From contig JAWHQI010000505.1 of the NCBI GenBank assembly GCA_033032865.1, positions 553,501 through 617,500 on the forward strand: 64,000 bases of DNA, in the 5' to 3' direction. How positions within the stretch are numbered: the stretch's first letter is position 1; each line of letters opens with the position of its first letter. Positions 11,261-21,466 of this stretch are shown here, one piece after another. The translations under genes were made by a program, and so were the position numbers. The DNA comes from Dactylorhiza incarnata (taxonomy: Eukaryota > Streptophyta > Magnoliopsida > Asparagales > Orchidaceae). The notes below the pieces were generated by a model that did no database searches, was not told the DNA's origin, and saw only the letters and a program-made list of their open reading frames with translations.

Positions 11261-11856
11261 AACGTGTGCGCGATATGTATAGGTGATATGTACAGAGTTC
11301 ACAAGCATTTACACTAGAGATTAGACGTTAGAAACACAAGCAAGATCCAATTAAATTTAAAGAGAAAGTGCTTCAATTAAATACTAGAAGAATAAATCTC
11401 GCAAATAGAACATGCGTTGGACAAACAAATACAAATTAATATTTAAAATAGCATGATTGTTCACAAAATATTTAACTATGAGTAATGAAGACTTCGTGCT
11501 AGAACTTACACAAATAATTGGGGCCCAATAACTATGTATGTCGTTGAATTCAAGGTGTGAAAGAGCTGTACTTGCAGTTTTTGCTGTGGATTAGGTCTGA
11601 TGATAATTCCTGTAGTAAGAGGGTTATCCAGGGATGTTTGGGTTGCAGGGTGGGGGGGGGGGGGGGGGGGGGGGGGGACGAGGGCAGTGAGGGTAAAGGA
11701 ATTGGAGAAGTAGGGTGGTATGGAAGGTTGCTGGAGTGGGTTGTGTTCAGGAATTAGGCGAATCAACCGGGAACTAGAAGTGGAGGGCTTAATTGAATGA
11801 GGAATAGTTGAATTTAGAGGGAGGTGTTGGGCTGGGATAATGAACAGGAAGCTTTC
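11261..11856. other. Intron or repeat sequence with a 26-base G run
   Basis: AT-rich to 11600, then G-rich with an uninterrupted G run at 11652-11677. No coding feature. The last 5 bp (11852-11856, CTTTC) are the left target duplication of T4. Confidence 0.5.
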
Positions 11857-12180
11857 TGTTAAGGGCCTACTCGGAGGATGCCGGAGTGACCGGAGGAGCG
11901 AGGGAAGGATACCGTGGTGCCCTAACCACGGCTGCCTAAGCGGGATTGCTCGTTAGAGGAGAGAGCCACCAATGATCTCACACAATAGACCGGAAATAGA
12001 CTTCTTCTTACTTGTTTCATACAACCATACATATGTCTTTATATAGGCTTACAACATAATAAAAGAAAAACAATAAAAATAACACATATTACTAGACCCG
12101 GTGCTCGAGGTCTCATACATAATGATAATATCTAGAGATAATCATAATTAATTAGATAAATGGGCACGCAGCCCATAACA
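11857..12180 (-). repeat. T4 3' LTR
   Basis: TGTTAAGGG...CCATAACA, 324 bp, nearly identical to 14436-14759 and 17701-18029. The TATATAGG box near 12040 is read on the complementary strand. Confidence 0.9.
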
Positions 12181-12239
12181 TCTCTCCCGTTGTCCAAAAC
12201 GAGCTTGACCTCAAGCTCAAGGGGATTGATAATGGTGCG

Positions 12240-13204
12240 AGCTTCATCCGACGCCCTCCTCATCAGAGTCCTCGACGTGCAGGTAGAAAAGTTTTTTGCA
12301 CTTGTGTCCACGAGTGTACTGCTTGTCGCAATTAAAACATAATTCATGAGCACGCCGTTCCAACATCTCGGCCCGGGATAAGCGGCGAATCGACGGAGCA
12401 GCCTGACCCTCGGTACGGCCCTGCGGAGTGCCGATATCGGGGGGCAAGTAGGCTTCATGCGCCAGCTGGAGGCGATGGTCGCATAGCCTGGCCAGACTCA
12501 TAGCAGCCACTAAGTTTGGAGGTGCCACAAATTCGACATCCAGTCGCAGACGATCGCGAAGTCCTGCAGTGAAGATGGTGACCTGCATCTCTGGGGAAAG
12601 TGTGACATGTGCTAGAAGAAGCTAAAATTGCTCCAGGTAATCGTCCACAGAGCCTTTCTGGCGTAGAGTTGTGAGGGCACCGAGGGGGTTACTGCGGATG
12701 GGGGGACCGAAGTGCAGGTTGCAGAGTCGCTTGAAGTCGTTCCATGTTAGACCCGACTGATCAGTGAGGAGATGAGTGGCCCAAAGCAAAGCCGAGTCGA
12801 GAAGATGGAAGGAAGCCAGAGGAAGTCGTTCAACCGCCGGAGTTTGTTAGTGGCCGAAGAATTGCTTGCACCTGGTGAGCCAGCCCAAGGGATCAATTTT
12901 TCCATCGTAGGTGGGGAATTTTAGTCGGGTAGAGCGCTGCAGAGTAGCAACGTCAGAGCGTAAAAGGGTCGGTGGAGGTGGCTCGTGGCGGAATGAGCGG
13001 CGGAAGCGAGACTTGGCTGCTGGCGTGATCCGTGGGTTGGGTGGTAACAACGGGCAGTGCGGTTGTGAGTTCATTAAGCTTCGTAGTTAGGGTTGCCATT
13101 TCGTCCCGATGACGTGCTTCTACTTCTTGAAGGCGTGCATCCATGACGGATATAACTGAGTGGAACCGGTTCATGGCCTCCAAGAAATTGTGGGAGTCTT
13201 CCAT
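12240..13204 (-). pseudogene. T4 gag (Ty3/gypsy type), frameshifted
   Basis: Minus-strand gag from the ATG at 13204 (MEDSHNFLEAMNRF, a likely coiled coil: SVMDARLQEVEARHRDEM). A frame change near 13050 leads into RLKFPTYDGKIDPLGW, the hallmark of the gypsy gag core, followed by WLTRCKQFF. The CCHC knuckle CFNCDKQYTRGHKC lies near 12315-12355. In-frame stops occur after FFGH (12847) and near 12625. The knuckle type is the same as that of T11 (CFNCDEKYTSGHKC). Confidence 0.8.
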
Positions 13205-13644
13205 ATGATGAGCGGAGCGAGAAAAAGAGCGGGTGACCGGGTGGTCTGATTGCGCCGAGTCGAATGATTGGGAATGACCACGAGAGTTGCGTCTCCCAAT
13301 GATAGCAAAAACAAGTAGTCCAATCTTACTACGCGGGAGCCAGGAGAGGGATAACGTAATTCCATGTTTTCCACACTAAAGGTGCTTGTTTGCTGCTCTG
13401 GAATGGAGTGGTGGGCTTAATAAAATCTGTTGGGGCAAAACGCGCGTGGATAAGTCGATATCCACACCGGTCGAACCAGTTCACTCTTTGCGCGAGCGAG
13501 AACAAAACCGAGGGTGAGGGCGTGGGGCTCGAAACCGCAGACGCGCGTGGCGGCGTGGGGCTCGACGACCGGAAGGCGGGCGCTGGTGAAAACGCAGAGA
13601 AACGCGGCGGGATGGGCTCTGGGTGCAGATTCGTCGGCGCATGG

Positions 13645-14430
13645 AGATGTGGGTAGCGGCTCGAGGGTGCTAAAGTTGAGCAAGGGTGGCAACGATGTTG
13701 GAGGAGCTGGTTGGCGCTGGTGCAGAAGACGGACGGTGTCTTTGGCTCGATGAAGTGATCTCGGCGGTTGGACACGATGGCGCAGAGAGGTTGGCGCTGG
13801 TGTAGAAGACGGATGGTGTCTTTGGCTCGATGAAGCGATCTCGGCGGCTGGACGCGATGGAGCAGAGCAGAAGTCATCCTGAGGGTGAAGGCACAGTCGC
13901 TGCTGGCTGTGAAGCTGGGTGCTGTGGCTGGAAAAGAAGGCTCGGGGTTATGGGAACGAAGAGGACAGAGCGATGGCGTGTGGAAGAGGACCACTGTGCT
14001 CTGATTCCAAAGTTGTTAAGGGCCTATTTGGAGGATGTCGGAGGAGTGACCGAAGGAGCGAGGGAGGAATGTGGGTAGTGGCTCGAGGGTGCTAAAGTTG
14101 AGCCTGGGTGGCGACGATGCTGGAGAAGTTGGTTGGCGCTGGTGCAGAAGACGGACGGTGTCTTCGGCTCGATGAAGCGATCTCGGTGGCTGGACGCGAT
14201 GGCGTAGAGAGGTTGGCGTTGGTGCAGAAGTCGGACGGTGTCTTCGGCTCGATGAAGCGATCTCGACAGCTGGACGCGATGGATCAGAGCAGAAGTCGGC
14301 CTGAGGGTGAAGGGGCAGTCACTGTTGGCTGTGGAGCAGGGTGTCATGGCTGGAAAAGAAGGCTCAGGGTTGTGGGAACGAAGATGACTGAGCGGTGGCG
14401 TGTGGAAGAGGACCGTTGTGCTCTGATACC
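13645..14430. repeat. Internal tandem duplication of the T4 leader, about 420 bp
   Basis: ATGTGGGTAGCGGCTCGAGG at 13647 recurs, with one change, at about 14070. The first copy ends with about 55 bp of LTR edge (TGTTAAGGGCC at about 14013) before the second starts. This accounts for the roughly 416-bp difference between the two large duplication copies described at 17059-18374. Confidence 0.7.
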
Positions 14431-14435
14431 AAAGT

Positions 14436-14759
14436 TGTTAAGGGCCTACTCGGAGGATGCCGGAGGAGTGACCGCAGGAGCGAGGGAAGGATACCGTGGA
14501 GCCCTAACCGCGGCTGCCTAAGTAGGGTTGCTCGTTAGAGGAGAGAGTCACCAATGATCTCACACAATAGACCGGAAATAGCCTTCTTACTTGCTTCATA
14601 CAACCATACATATGCCTTTATATAGGCTTACAACATAATAAAAGACAAACAATAATAATAACACCTATTACTAGACCCGCTGCTCGAGGTCCCGTACATA
14701 ATGTTAACATCTAGAGATAATCGTAATTAATTAGATAAATGGGCAGGCAACCCATGACA
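14436..14759 (-). repeat. T4 5' LTR
   Basis: 324 bp, partner of 11857-12180, followed by the CTTTC target duplication. The primer site complement lies just to the left. Confidence 0.9.
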
Positions 14760-14791
14760 CTTTCACAGAAGTCAAATTCATAGATTGACTG

Positions 14792-16737
14792 TGTAACGCC
14801 CCGAATTTATTTAATTCGGTTTCGGTGTGCGTTTAGAGGGTTTGGGGTGCGGATAGAGGCGTGGTCTGCGGATAGCCTGGGGCTAGGGTTTTAATAAAAC
14901 CTAAATCCCCCTTCCCCTCTCATTCTCCCGATTTTCCCCAGCCGCAAGTTCTCCCCCTCCCGATCCCTCTCTCCCGTCGCCGACCCGAGCCCCTCCCGAT
15001 CCCCCTCTCCCGTCGCCGCCCGGAGCAGGGAAGCGCCGTCCCATCCTCCTCTCTCTCGTCGGCTTGGAGGACCCGAGCCGCCCTCTCCTTCTCCCTCTCT
15101 CTCGATTTTCTGGAGCAGCCCGCAAAGCCCCTCCCCGAGCACCTCTCACTCTCTCTCCCGTCGGCCTGGATCAAGGGAAACCGAGTTCTTTCCTCCCTCT
15201 CTCTCGGCTCTCTAGGGTTGCCGCAAGGGGAGACCGCAAGATGCGATGGTGTGCGCCGCTTGGCGGAAGAGGAAGCTCCGGCGTAAGCTTGGAGGGCGAT
15301 TTCGTGCGTGGACAGCCGCTACGTTCGCTAGCCGTCAAATTCTGGCACGTTCCCATGCCTCTGAAACGCGCGTTAAGGTAACAACTTTTCTTCTTGGGCA
15401 GGTGAAGCCCTTATTTAGCATACTTGCATGTAAGCCCCTCTCCACCGACAGGTGGGGGAAGGGTGCCCCTCCGATGGGTCGATGTATACATCCCCGCGAT
15501 TAATTGCATTAGTGTCCGGAAGCGCGAGTGCGGATTAGGCATGCTGTGTGAAGCCCATCCGGACATGTTGGTCTGGATTGGTGATGTTCTGGGGTTCCCG
15601 GAGAAGACTATGTGGAATTTGTATGTTTGGAATCTGGGGGTCTGCACGGAGCTGCAGTTAGTACTGGAGGTGTGCTCCAGAAAACACCCTAGTGTTTGCA
15701 CGGGATCGATGGATCGTTGACATTAGTTCCTGGGGAGCTTTTGTTGTGTTTATGCGGAGCCCGTCTCTCGGAGACCGTTGGGCTAGCGTGTGAAGTTGTG
15801 CGCCTTGGGTGCCCAACTTAGGTGGCCGCGAGTGTCACCCTTGTTACATAACAATCGGTTATGTAGGCGTTAACAGGCAATGGGAGGTTGACCCGCGTCG
15901 TGCGTGTTGGGTACGACGATTTGAGCAACAGGCTTGACTGAACTGTACCTGCCCTATGTGGTGTAGTTCGACTACCTAAGGAATCTGGTGTGTTGCTACA
16001 GACATAGGAGAGAGTCGAGGACCTTGGGTCACGGTTAGCGAATGCTCAATTTTGGGACATCCAGTCTAGGACTGAGGATGGTGGTGGGACCCGGGGAAAT
16101 CCGGTGCACCGTTAAGGTGCCCTGAGTGCACGAGACGTTGGGCCGATCGAGCCAACGTTTGTGATGATTGGTGCTTAAATGGCACATTCTGGCTCTATGT
16201 GATTATGCTAATTTGCTTGCAGGGAAGAAACACCGTCACCTCGAGAAAGGGGGGTGGTCTTTATAATTTGGTCAGCTATGCTGACCGTTGCTTTGTTTGT
16301 CACCGCTTGGTGAAATGTTCTTATGCAGGAGCAGGTGAGCCGAGCGGGAAATAGCGGGCTGAAGCTCTTTTGCTGAGCCGACCTTTGAAGGCCCGAATAT
16401 TTTGTTTAGCTTTTTCATGTGTTGCCGGCCTGCGTGCCGAAGTATGTAAAATACTTTATTTGGTTAAACATTATTGATGTAAGGCATTAATGCCAAACTT
16501 TTTTATGTTTGTCTTTTCATTCCTGGTTCCCATTTTTTTAGTGGACATTCCTTGTTGGGTGATTATTTCAACTCTTTAAAAGCTTCTGATAGAATGCAAC
16601 TCTGTGTTAGGGTGCGTTTTGAAAATAAAAGAATTTTATAGTCTCATTTAGTAATGTGTTCGTTTGTCTGTATAATATGGCGTGGGGCCCCGACCGGACC
16701 TTCTGTTATATTATTTGTGACGAATGGGGGTGTTACA
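14792..16737. mobile_element. T5: solo LTR, 1,946 bp
   Basis: Starts TGTAACGCCCCGAATTT and ends GGGGGTGTTACA. It is flanked by a perfect 5-bp duplication GACTG (14787-14791 and 16738-16742). The homologous sequence at about 18060 has no insert (GATTGGCTGTTAGCG), so the empty site is known. The TGTAAC...GTTACA ends are typical of plant gypsy LTRs. No internal region remains, so it arose by recombination between two LTRs. The short ORFs in it are not genes. Confidence 0.92.
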
Positions 16738-17058
16738 GACTGTTAGCGTAGGAATGCTTGCAAAACCTTGGGAATCTTGCGTGCTTGCAAATCTTACAAG
16801 GAGAAACTGGGGATCTTGGCTGATGGATGCGTGGGTTGGCTGAGAAGGGGGGTCGTGTAATGGGGTGTTGGAAGCAGTTTCGTTTGAGACTTGGAATGTA
16901 GGATTTGCAATAATAACTGCCTTCGTGTGGGCGGTATTGTAGATAATGGGGAGGATTTCGAAAATTGTGGTAGTTATGGACGGTTACTAGTGGGAAGAGG
17001 TAGTTATAGATGGTGGGAAGGTAATTACCTTGGCTTCGGCACCAAAAATCCACGGTCG

Positions 17059-18374
17059 ACACTAAAGGTGCTTGTTTGCTGCTCTGGAATGGCAGGGTGG
17101 GCTTAATAAAGACTGTTGGGGCAAAACGCGTGTGGATAAATCGATATCCAGACCGGTCGAACCTGTTCACTCTTTACGCGAGCGAGAACAAAACTGAGGG
17201 TGAGGGTGTGGGCTCGAAACCGCAGACGCACGTGGCGGCGTGGGGATCGACGACCGGAAGGTGTGCGCTAGTGAAAACGCAGAGAAACGTGACGGGATGG
17301 GCTCTGGGTGCAGATTCGTCGGCGCAGGGAGATGTGGGTAGCGACTCGAGAGTGCTAAAGTTAAGCGACGGTGGTGACAATGTTGGAGGAGCTGGTTGGT
17401 GCTGGTGCAGAAGACGGACGGTGTCTTCGACTCGATGAAGCAATCTCGGCGGCTGGATGCGATAGAGCAGAGAGGTTGGCGTTGGTGCAGAAGACGGACG
17501 GTTTGTTCGGCTCGATGAAGCGATCTCGGCGGTTGGACGTGATGGAGCAGAGCAGAAGTCGGCCTGAGGGTGAAGGCGCAGTCGCTGTTGGCTGTGGAGC
17601 AGGGTGCTGTGGCTGGAAAAGAAGGCTCTGGTGGTTGTGGGAACGAAGAGGACTGAGCGAAGGCTTATGGAAGAGGACCACTGCGCTCTGATACCAAAGT
17701 TGTTAAGGGCCTACTCGGAGGATGTCGAAGGAGTGACCGGAGGAGCGAGGGAAGGATACCATGGAGCCCTAACCGCGGCTGCCTAAGTGTGGTTGCTCGT
17801 TAGAGAGAGCCACCAATGATCTCACAGTAGACCGCAAATAGACTTCTTCTTACTTGCTTCATACAACCATACATATGCCTTTATATAGGCTTACAACATA
17901 ATAAATGACAAACAATAATAATAACACCTATTACTAGACCCGGTTCTCGAGGTCCCATACATAATGATAACACCTAGAGATAATCATAATTAATTAAATA
18001 AATGGGCACGCGACACGCAGCCCATAACACTTTCACATAAGTCAAATTCATAGATTGGCTGTTAGCGTAGGAATGCTTGCAGAACCTTGGGAATCTTGCG
18101 TGCCTTCAAATCTTACAAGGAAAAACTGGGGATCTTGACTGATGGATGCGTGGGTTGGCTGAGAAGGGAGATCGTGTAGTGGGGTGATGGAAGCAGTTTC
18201 GTTTGAGACTTGGGATGTAGGATTTGCAGTAATAACGGCCTTCCTGTTGGCGGTATTGTAGATAATGGGGAGGATTTCGAAAATTGTGGTGGTTATGGAC
18301 GGTTACTATTGGGAAGAGGTAGTTATAGGTGGTGGGAAGGTAATTACCTTGGCTTCGGCACCAAAAATTCACGG
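17059..18374. repeat. Second copy of a tandem duplication covering T4 leader, LTR and flank
   Basis: 17059-18374 repeats 13373-17055 minus T5. It contains the T4 leader (ACACTAAAGGTGCTTG), the primer site complement, a third T4 LTR (17701-18029), the CTTTC flank and about 340 bp beyond it. Copy 1 is 1,732 bp without T5 and its duplication; copy 2 is 1,316 bp. The right junction is ...TTCACGG/AATCGG at 18374. Confidence 0.8.
17701..18029 (-). repeat. Third T4 LTR, within the duplication
   Basis: TGTTAAGGG...CCATAACA followed by CTTTC, as at 14760. It has no gag to its right or left and is explained by duplication, not by a new insertion. Confidence 0.85.
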
Positions 18375-18856
18375 AATCGGCACCGTGGGAAGACCGCGAG
18401 AGCCTGAAAATTCTCTCCAAATTCCGCAATCCCTGGAAATCAGCCTCCATACCCCTATTTATAGACTTAGAAATCACTACTGGCGGCCACGATCGTCCGA
18501 AACATAAAACCACTAAATATACATGAAATAAAATTACAAAAAATACAAAAAATATGCCTTCGTCTTTCTGAACGTGACTATCGGCTAGGATTGTCCATTC
18601 GATGATCCTAACTCCGCCTCCCATGTAGGTAGACTCGGGCGGGTTCCGATAAGGGTCGGTCTCCCGTGAAATGTAATCCCCATCAATACGTGTAAAACTT
18701 TCGTTAGAAGCCAATGAAAAATAAGAGTGCATACAGTACCGTAAATAGTTTGGATTATGCTAAAGCGATATCAATTATTATCCTATCTTCAGTAGAAAAG
18801 ATGCCATATTTAACTGCCACAGCAGTACTAATAACTAATAAGTAGTATTCTTGTAG
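18375..18856. other. Intron sequence, 3' end of the first visible intron
   Basis: The left part (to about 18735) continues the sequence into which T4 inserted; a 208-codon minus ORF here has no motif I recognise. The right part is AT-rich intron ending in TTCTTGTAG at 18856. Confidence 0.55.
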
Positions 18857-18967
18857 GTACTATTACGGATGTTGCCAAACTATCATCATCACGTAAGAAC
18901 TTACGAGAACACCCTTATAACCAAATTTTTTGGTCTCCACAGGGTGAAACCTTCTAGTGGTCAAAAG
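18857..18967 (+). CDS. PIP5K: PIP5K exon a (partial gene), kinase N-lobe segment
   Basis: First host coding exon visible in the window: 37 codons from [12 protein letters not shown] to PSSGQK. Phosphatidylinositol-4-phosphate 5-kinase phosphorylates PI4P at the 5 position to make PI(4,5)P2, mainly at the plasma membrane. The string [16 protein letters not shown] is the conserved PIPK segment just before the strand that carries the next exon. The acceptor AG is at 18855-18856 and the donor GT at 18968-18969. Both ends are phase 0, so an upstream coding exon is required; none is recognisable in 1-18856, so it probably lies before the window. Identification as a PIP5K is near certain from the family motifs; which paralogue is not settled. 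The pyrimidine tract before the acceptor is short, so this boundary rests mostly on protein conservation. Confidence 0.95.
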
Positions 18968-19052
18968 GTGAAAGCCAACCGCACAATTAGTGATATTCTT
19001 CAATTTGTTTTTTCTACAATAGTAAAATCGTACCTTTTTTATTTATTTGCAG

Positions 19053-19240
19053 TTCAGGTTCGTTGTTATGGGGAACATGTTTTGCACAGAATTAAGAATT
19101 CACCGAAGATTTGACTTGAAGGGGTCCTCCTTGGGCCGTTCTGCTGATAAAGTTGAAATTGATGAGAATACAACACTCAAAGATTTGGATTTGAATTATT
19201 GCTTTTATTTGGAACCTTCATGGAGGGATGCTCTACTCAT
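19053..19240 (+). CDS. PIP5K: PIP5K exon b, kinase core segment
   Basis: Codes for [20 protein letters not shown], then DLKGSSLGR, the KDLDLNY segment and [12 protein letters not shown]. This is the strongly conserved central strand region of plant PIPK catalytic domains. The acceptor AG is at 19051-19052 after a clear T-rich tract. The donor is GTAAGG at 19241. The exon ends in phase 2 (CTC AT), and the first base of the next exon, 17.7 kb downstream, completes an ATG codon followed by QIEIDSKF, exactly the order in plant PIP5Ks. The intron before it is only 85 bp, a normal plant size, in sharp contrast to the others. No stop or frameshift is seen, so the exon looks functional. Confidence 0.96.
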
Positions 19241-19337
19241 GTAAGGGAATATCCAGGGTATTCATTCTTTTTCCTTTTATATGTTTGGTATATAATTTTT
19301 TGTGACTTCTATCTTTTTTACTTTGTAATATTCTAAA

Positions 19338-20248
19338 GGCAAAATAATTAAATCAGTCCCTAAGGTTTGGGGAGTATTTGAAATAGGTCTCTAAAATTTC
19401 ATTTGTGTGAAATAGGTCTCTAAAATTTCATTTGTGTGAAATAGGTCCCAAATATTTCTAATTTTTTGAAATCAATCCCACTTAACTTTCCATTATCCTT
19501 TTTAACGGATTTTGCACTATTGGCGATGATGGAGGTGTGGATATTAACTATATTTATTATTTAAAATAAATAAGTTAAATTATTATTTTTTATAAATTAA
19601 AAAAAGATAACTTGCTTACTTTTTTAATGTTTATTTCTAGACATATATATAGCAGTGAAGACATAAAAATACATATATTTGCGAAAAAGATGAAGGGGTA
19701 CTTGCAAACATTCACATAACCCATCAATTAGAATAAAGTTAACAATGAACAATTTTCACTTTATCTTTAAATGAACTGCTAAAAATATGGCAGTACTAAC
19801 TACTGTCATATTAGAATATCTCCCTGGGATTATCGTGCACAATCACAATTTGTACTTTAGCTAGTAGATACTTAGAAAATAAAAACCTCGAACTACATGA
19901 ATGGATAGCCTTACTTTCAGTACTATATACATGTCTTCAGTACTATATATATGTCTGGGAATAAACATTAGAAAAATAAGCCATGTTAATTTTTGTTATT
20001 TATAAAAAATAATAATTTAATTTAATTTTTTAAATAATAAATATAATTAATATCCACATCAGCACCACATGGGCGCGCCGCCTCGTGATAGCCAACAGTG
20101 CAAAATCCGTTAAAAAAGATAACATAAAGTTAAGTGGGAATGATTTTAGAAAAGTTAGAAACACGAGGGACTTGTTTAAACAAATGTAACTTTAGAGACC
20201 TATTTCAAATCCTCTCCAAACTTTAGGGACTGATTTATGTATTTTGCC
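19338..20248. mobile_element. T6: non-autonomous Mutator-like element (MULE/MITE)
   Basis: 911 bp with long imperfect terminal inverted repeats: the left end GGCAAAATAATTAAATCAGT pairs with the complement of the right end. The ends are flanked by a perfect 9-bp duplication TATTCTAAA (19329-19337, 20249-20257). A 9-bp duplication and long inverted repeats define Mutator-type elements. Similarity between arms extends well over 200 bp (through AACGGATTTTGCACTATTGGC). No transposase is present, so it was mobilised in trans. Confidence 0.9.
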
Positions 20249-20257
20249 TATTCTAAA

Positions 20258-20339
20258 TTGTCTCTAGTAAATTTATTGGTATCTATAATTTTTACATGGA
20301 CCTGCTGAGTGCTATTTTTGGGCAAATGATTATCTTTCT
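20258..20339. other. Short host intron remnant between T6 and T7
   Basis: AT-rich, no feature. Confidence 0.4.
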
Positions 20340-21140
20340 GTTCAGTGTTTTTTTGGGTAGCTCATCGTACAACGTCAAATCTTTAATATTGAATACAGGA
20401 TGGATACCCATACTCTTAGGGATATTAAGCTCGTAGGCTTTTGCTCTGATCCTCCTTATGATCGTATATGCACCATTCCCTTGGCGCTCAATTTTTTAGC
20501 AGTTTTTCTAAGGGGTCTCTCAGCACGGATTCTTACCATCATCTGCTCGCCTTCATGAAATATCAGCTTCCGCCTATGACTATCTGCATGATATTTATAT
20601 AACTCATTACTAGTAGTAATCTTTCGTCAGAATGACTCATGCAACTCATTCAAATGATGTGCAAAAGACTCAATTGACTCACTGAGATGAGACTCTAAGA
20701 GAACGAAAATGTGGTCAAGAGGTTTTCCAGGCTCGTAACATAAGACTCTATGAAACAGATTCAACCCAGTAGACTTGTTAATCGGACGGTTATATGCAAA
20801 CTCCGTAATAGGGTGGACTGAATCCCAATTAGATGCTTGCTCACCCACTAAGTGCGTAAATAGATTCCATAGACTTCTATTGACTGCCTTGGTCTGCTCA
20901 TCAGTCCGAGGGTGGTAGGCCAATGAAAATTTTAGGGTCGTGCCTGTCTTATGCCATAACGTCTTCCAAAAATAACTCGTGAATCTCACGTCCGGGTCAG
21001 GCACTATGGTCTTGGGCAGACTGTGTAAACTAAAGACGCCCCCACGAATAGCGACGCGACATGAGATGCGTTGGCAGTCTTGTTGCATGCTATGGAGTGG
21101 GCCATCTTCGAACATCGGTCGATGACATTCCAACCCTATA
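20340..21140 (-). pseudogene. T7: Ty3/gypsy integrase C-terminal fragment
   Basis: The minus strand reads DRCSKMAHSIACNKT, then SLPKTIVPDPDVRF, YHPRTDEQTKAVNRSLWNL and WDSVHPITEFAYNRP; then, in other frames, a chromovirus-like linker and SMGIHPVFNIKDL. The catalytic DDE aspartate in the SDRD position is changed (PDPD), and the glutamate position reads QTKAVN instead of QTEVVN. No LTRs are attached. This is a truncated dead fragment bounded on the right by copia T8. Confidence 0.85.
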
Positions 21141-21142
21141 AT

Positions 21143-21339
21143 CTGTTAAAATTTGACAAAGAAATTATTTTTCTATGAAGGGCTTGGGTGAAGCAATCTA
21201 TATACTAGGAATAAAGATCTATAGAGATAGATAAAATAAGTTGTTTGAACTAATCCAGAGCACATACATTGATAAGGTGTTGAAGCGGTTCAACATGTTT
21301 GAGTCTTAGAAAGGATTCTTACTTATATCTCATGGTATG
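21143..21339 (+). pseudogene. T8 copia RT C-terminal part (left piece)
   Basis: The + strand reads GLGEAIYILGIKIYRDR, then STYIDKVLKRFNMFESKKG and LISHGM, with stops, typical of late RT in a Ty1/copia element. It is interrupted by T9 exactly within SHGM-NLSKTR. Joining 21339 to 27831 restores that phrase in frame. Confidence 0.85.
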
Positions 21340-21459
21340 TGTAGAATTAGGGCTTCTCTCTTCTATTAACACATACATACAGGTATATATATACCTCTAC
21401 AACATCTTTAAACGCACACCACTCCTATACGCACATCACACCTCTAATACAAGCTAACA
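21340..21459 (-). repeat. T9 3' LTR
   Basis: TGTAGAATTAGGG...AAGCTAACA, 120 bp, partner of 27710-27825. Confidence 0.9.
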
Positions 21460-21466
21460 CTCCTCC

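Larger units (their letters stand above)
11857..14759 (-). mobile_element. T4: gag-only Ty3/gypsy-type LTR element (TR-GAG-like)
   Basis: Two 324-bp LTRs (11857-12180 and 14436-14759) are flanked by the perfect 5-bp duplication CTTTC (11852-11856, 14760-14764). On the minus strand the primer site TGGTATCAGAGC (complement of 14420-14431) follows the right LTR and a GGGAGAGA polypurine tract precedes the left LTR. The internal region encodes gag only. After the knuckle, the frame passes into a short tail resembling the C-terminus of gypsy pol (LEVKLVLDNGRDVM), so protease, RT and integrase were deleted. Confidence 0.88.
1..18856 (+). other. PIP5K: Inferred PIP5K intron, at least 18.8 kb, filled by T1-T5
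   Basis: Everything from the window start to the first visible exon is read as intron, because that exon starts in phase 0 with an internal kinase segment and no upstream kinase exon is recognisable here. It contains the nested T1/T2/T3 copia stack, a 19-bp minisatellite, the gag-only element T4 with a tandem duplication, and solo LTR T5. If the upstream exons turned out to be elsewhere (a split or rearranged gene), this would instead be intergenic. Confidence 0.7.

Noticed and set aside
10870..11286. 138-codon K/R-rich ORF on the + strand
   Set aside because: It is a by-product of the 19-bp minisatellite; other frames and the opposite strand are open too, and no domain is visible.
14891..15720. 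Several ORFs on both strands
   Set aside because: They lie inside the T5 solo LTR, in CT/GA-rich sequence, and show no motif.
18106..18732. 208-codon minus ORF
   Set aside because: It spans the end of the T4 duplication and unrelated sequence, its first part has a disrupted counterpart at 16733-17170, and it has no motif.
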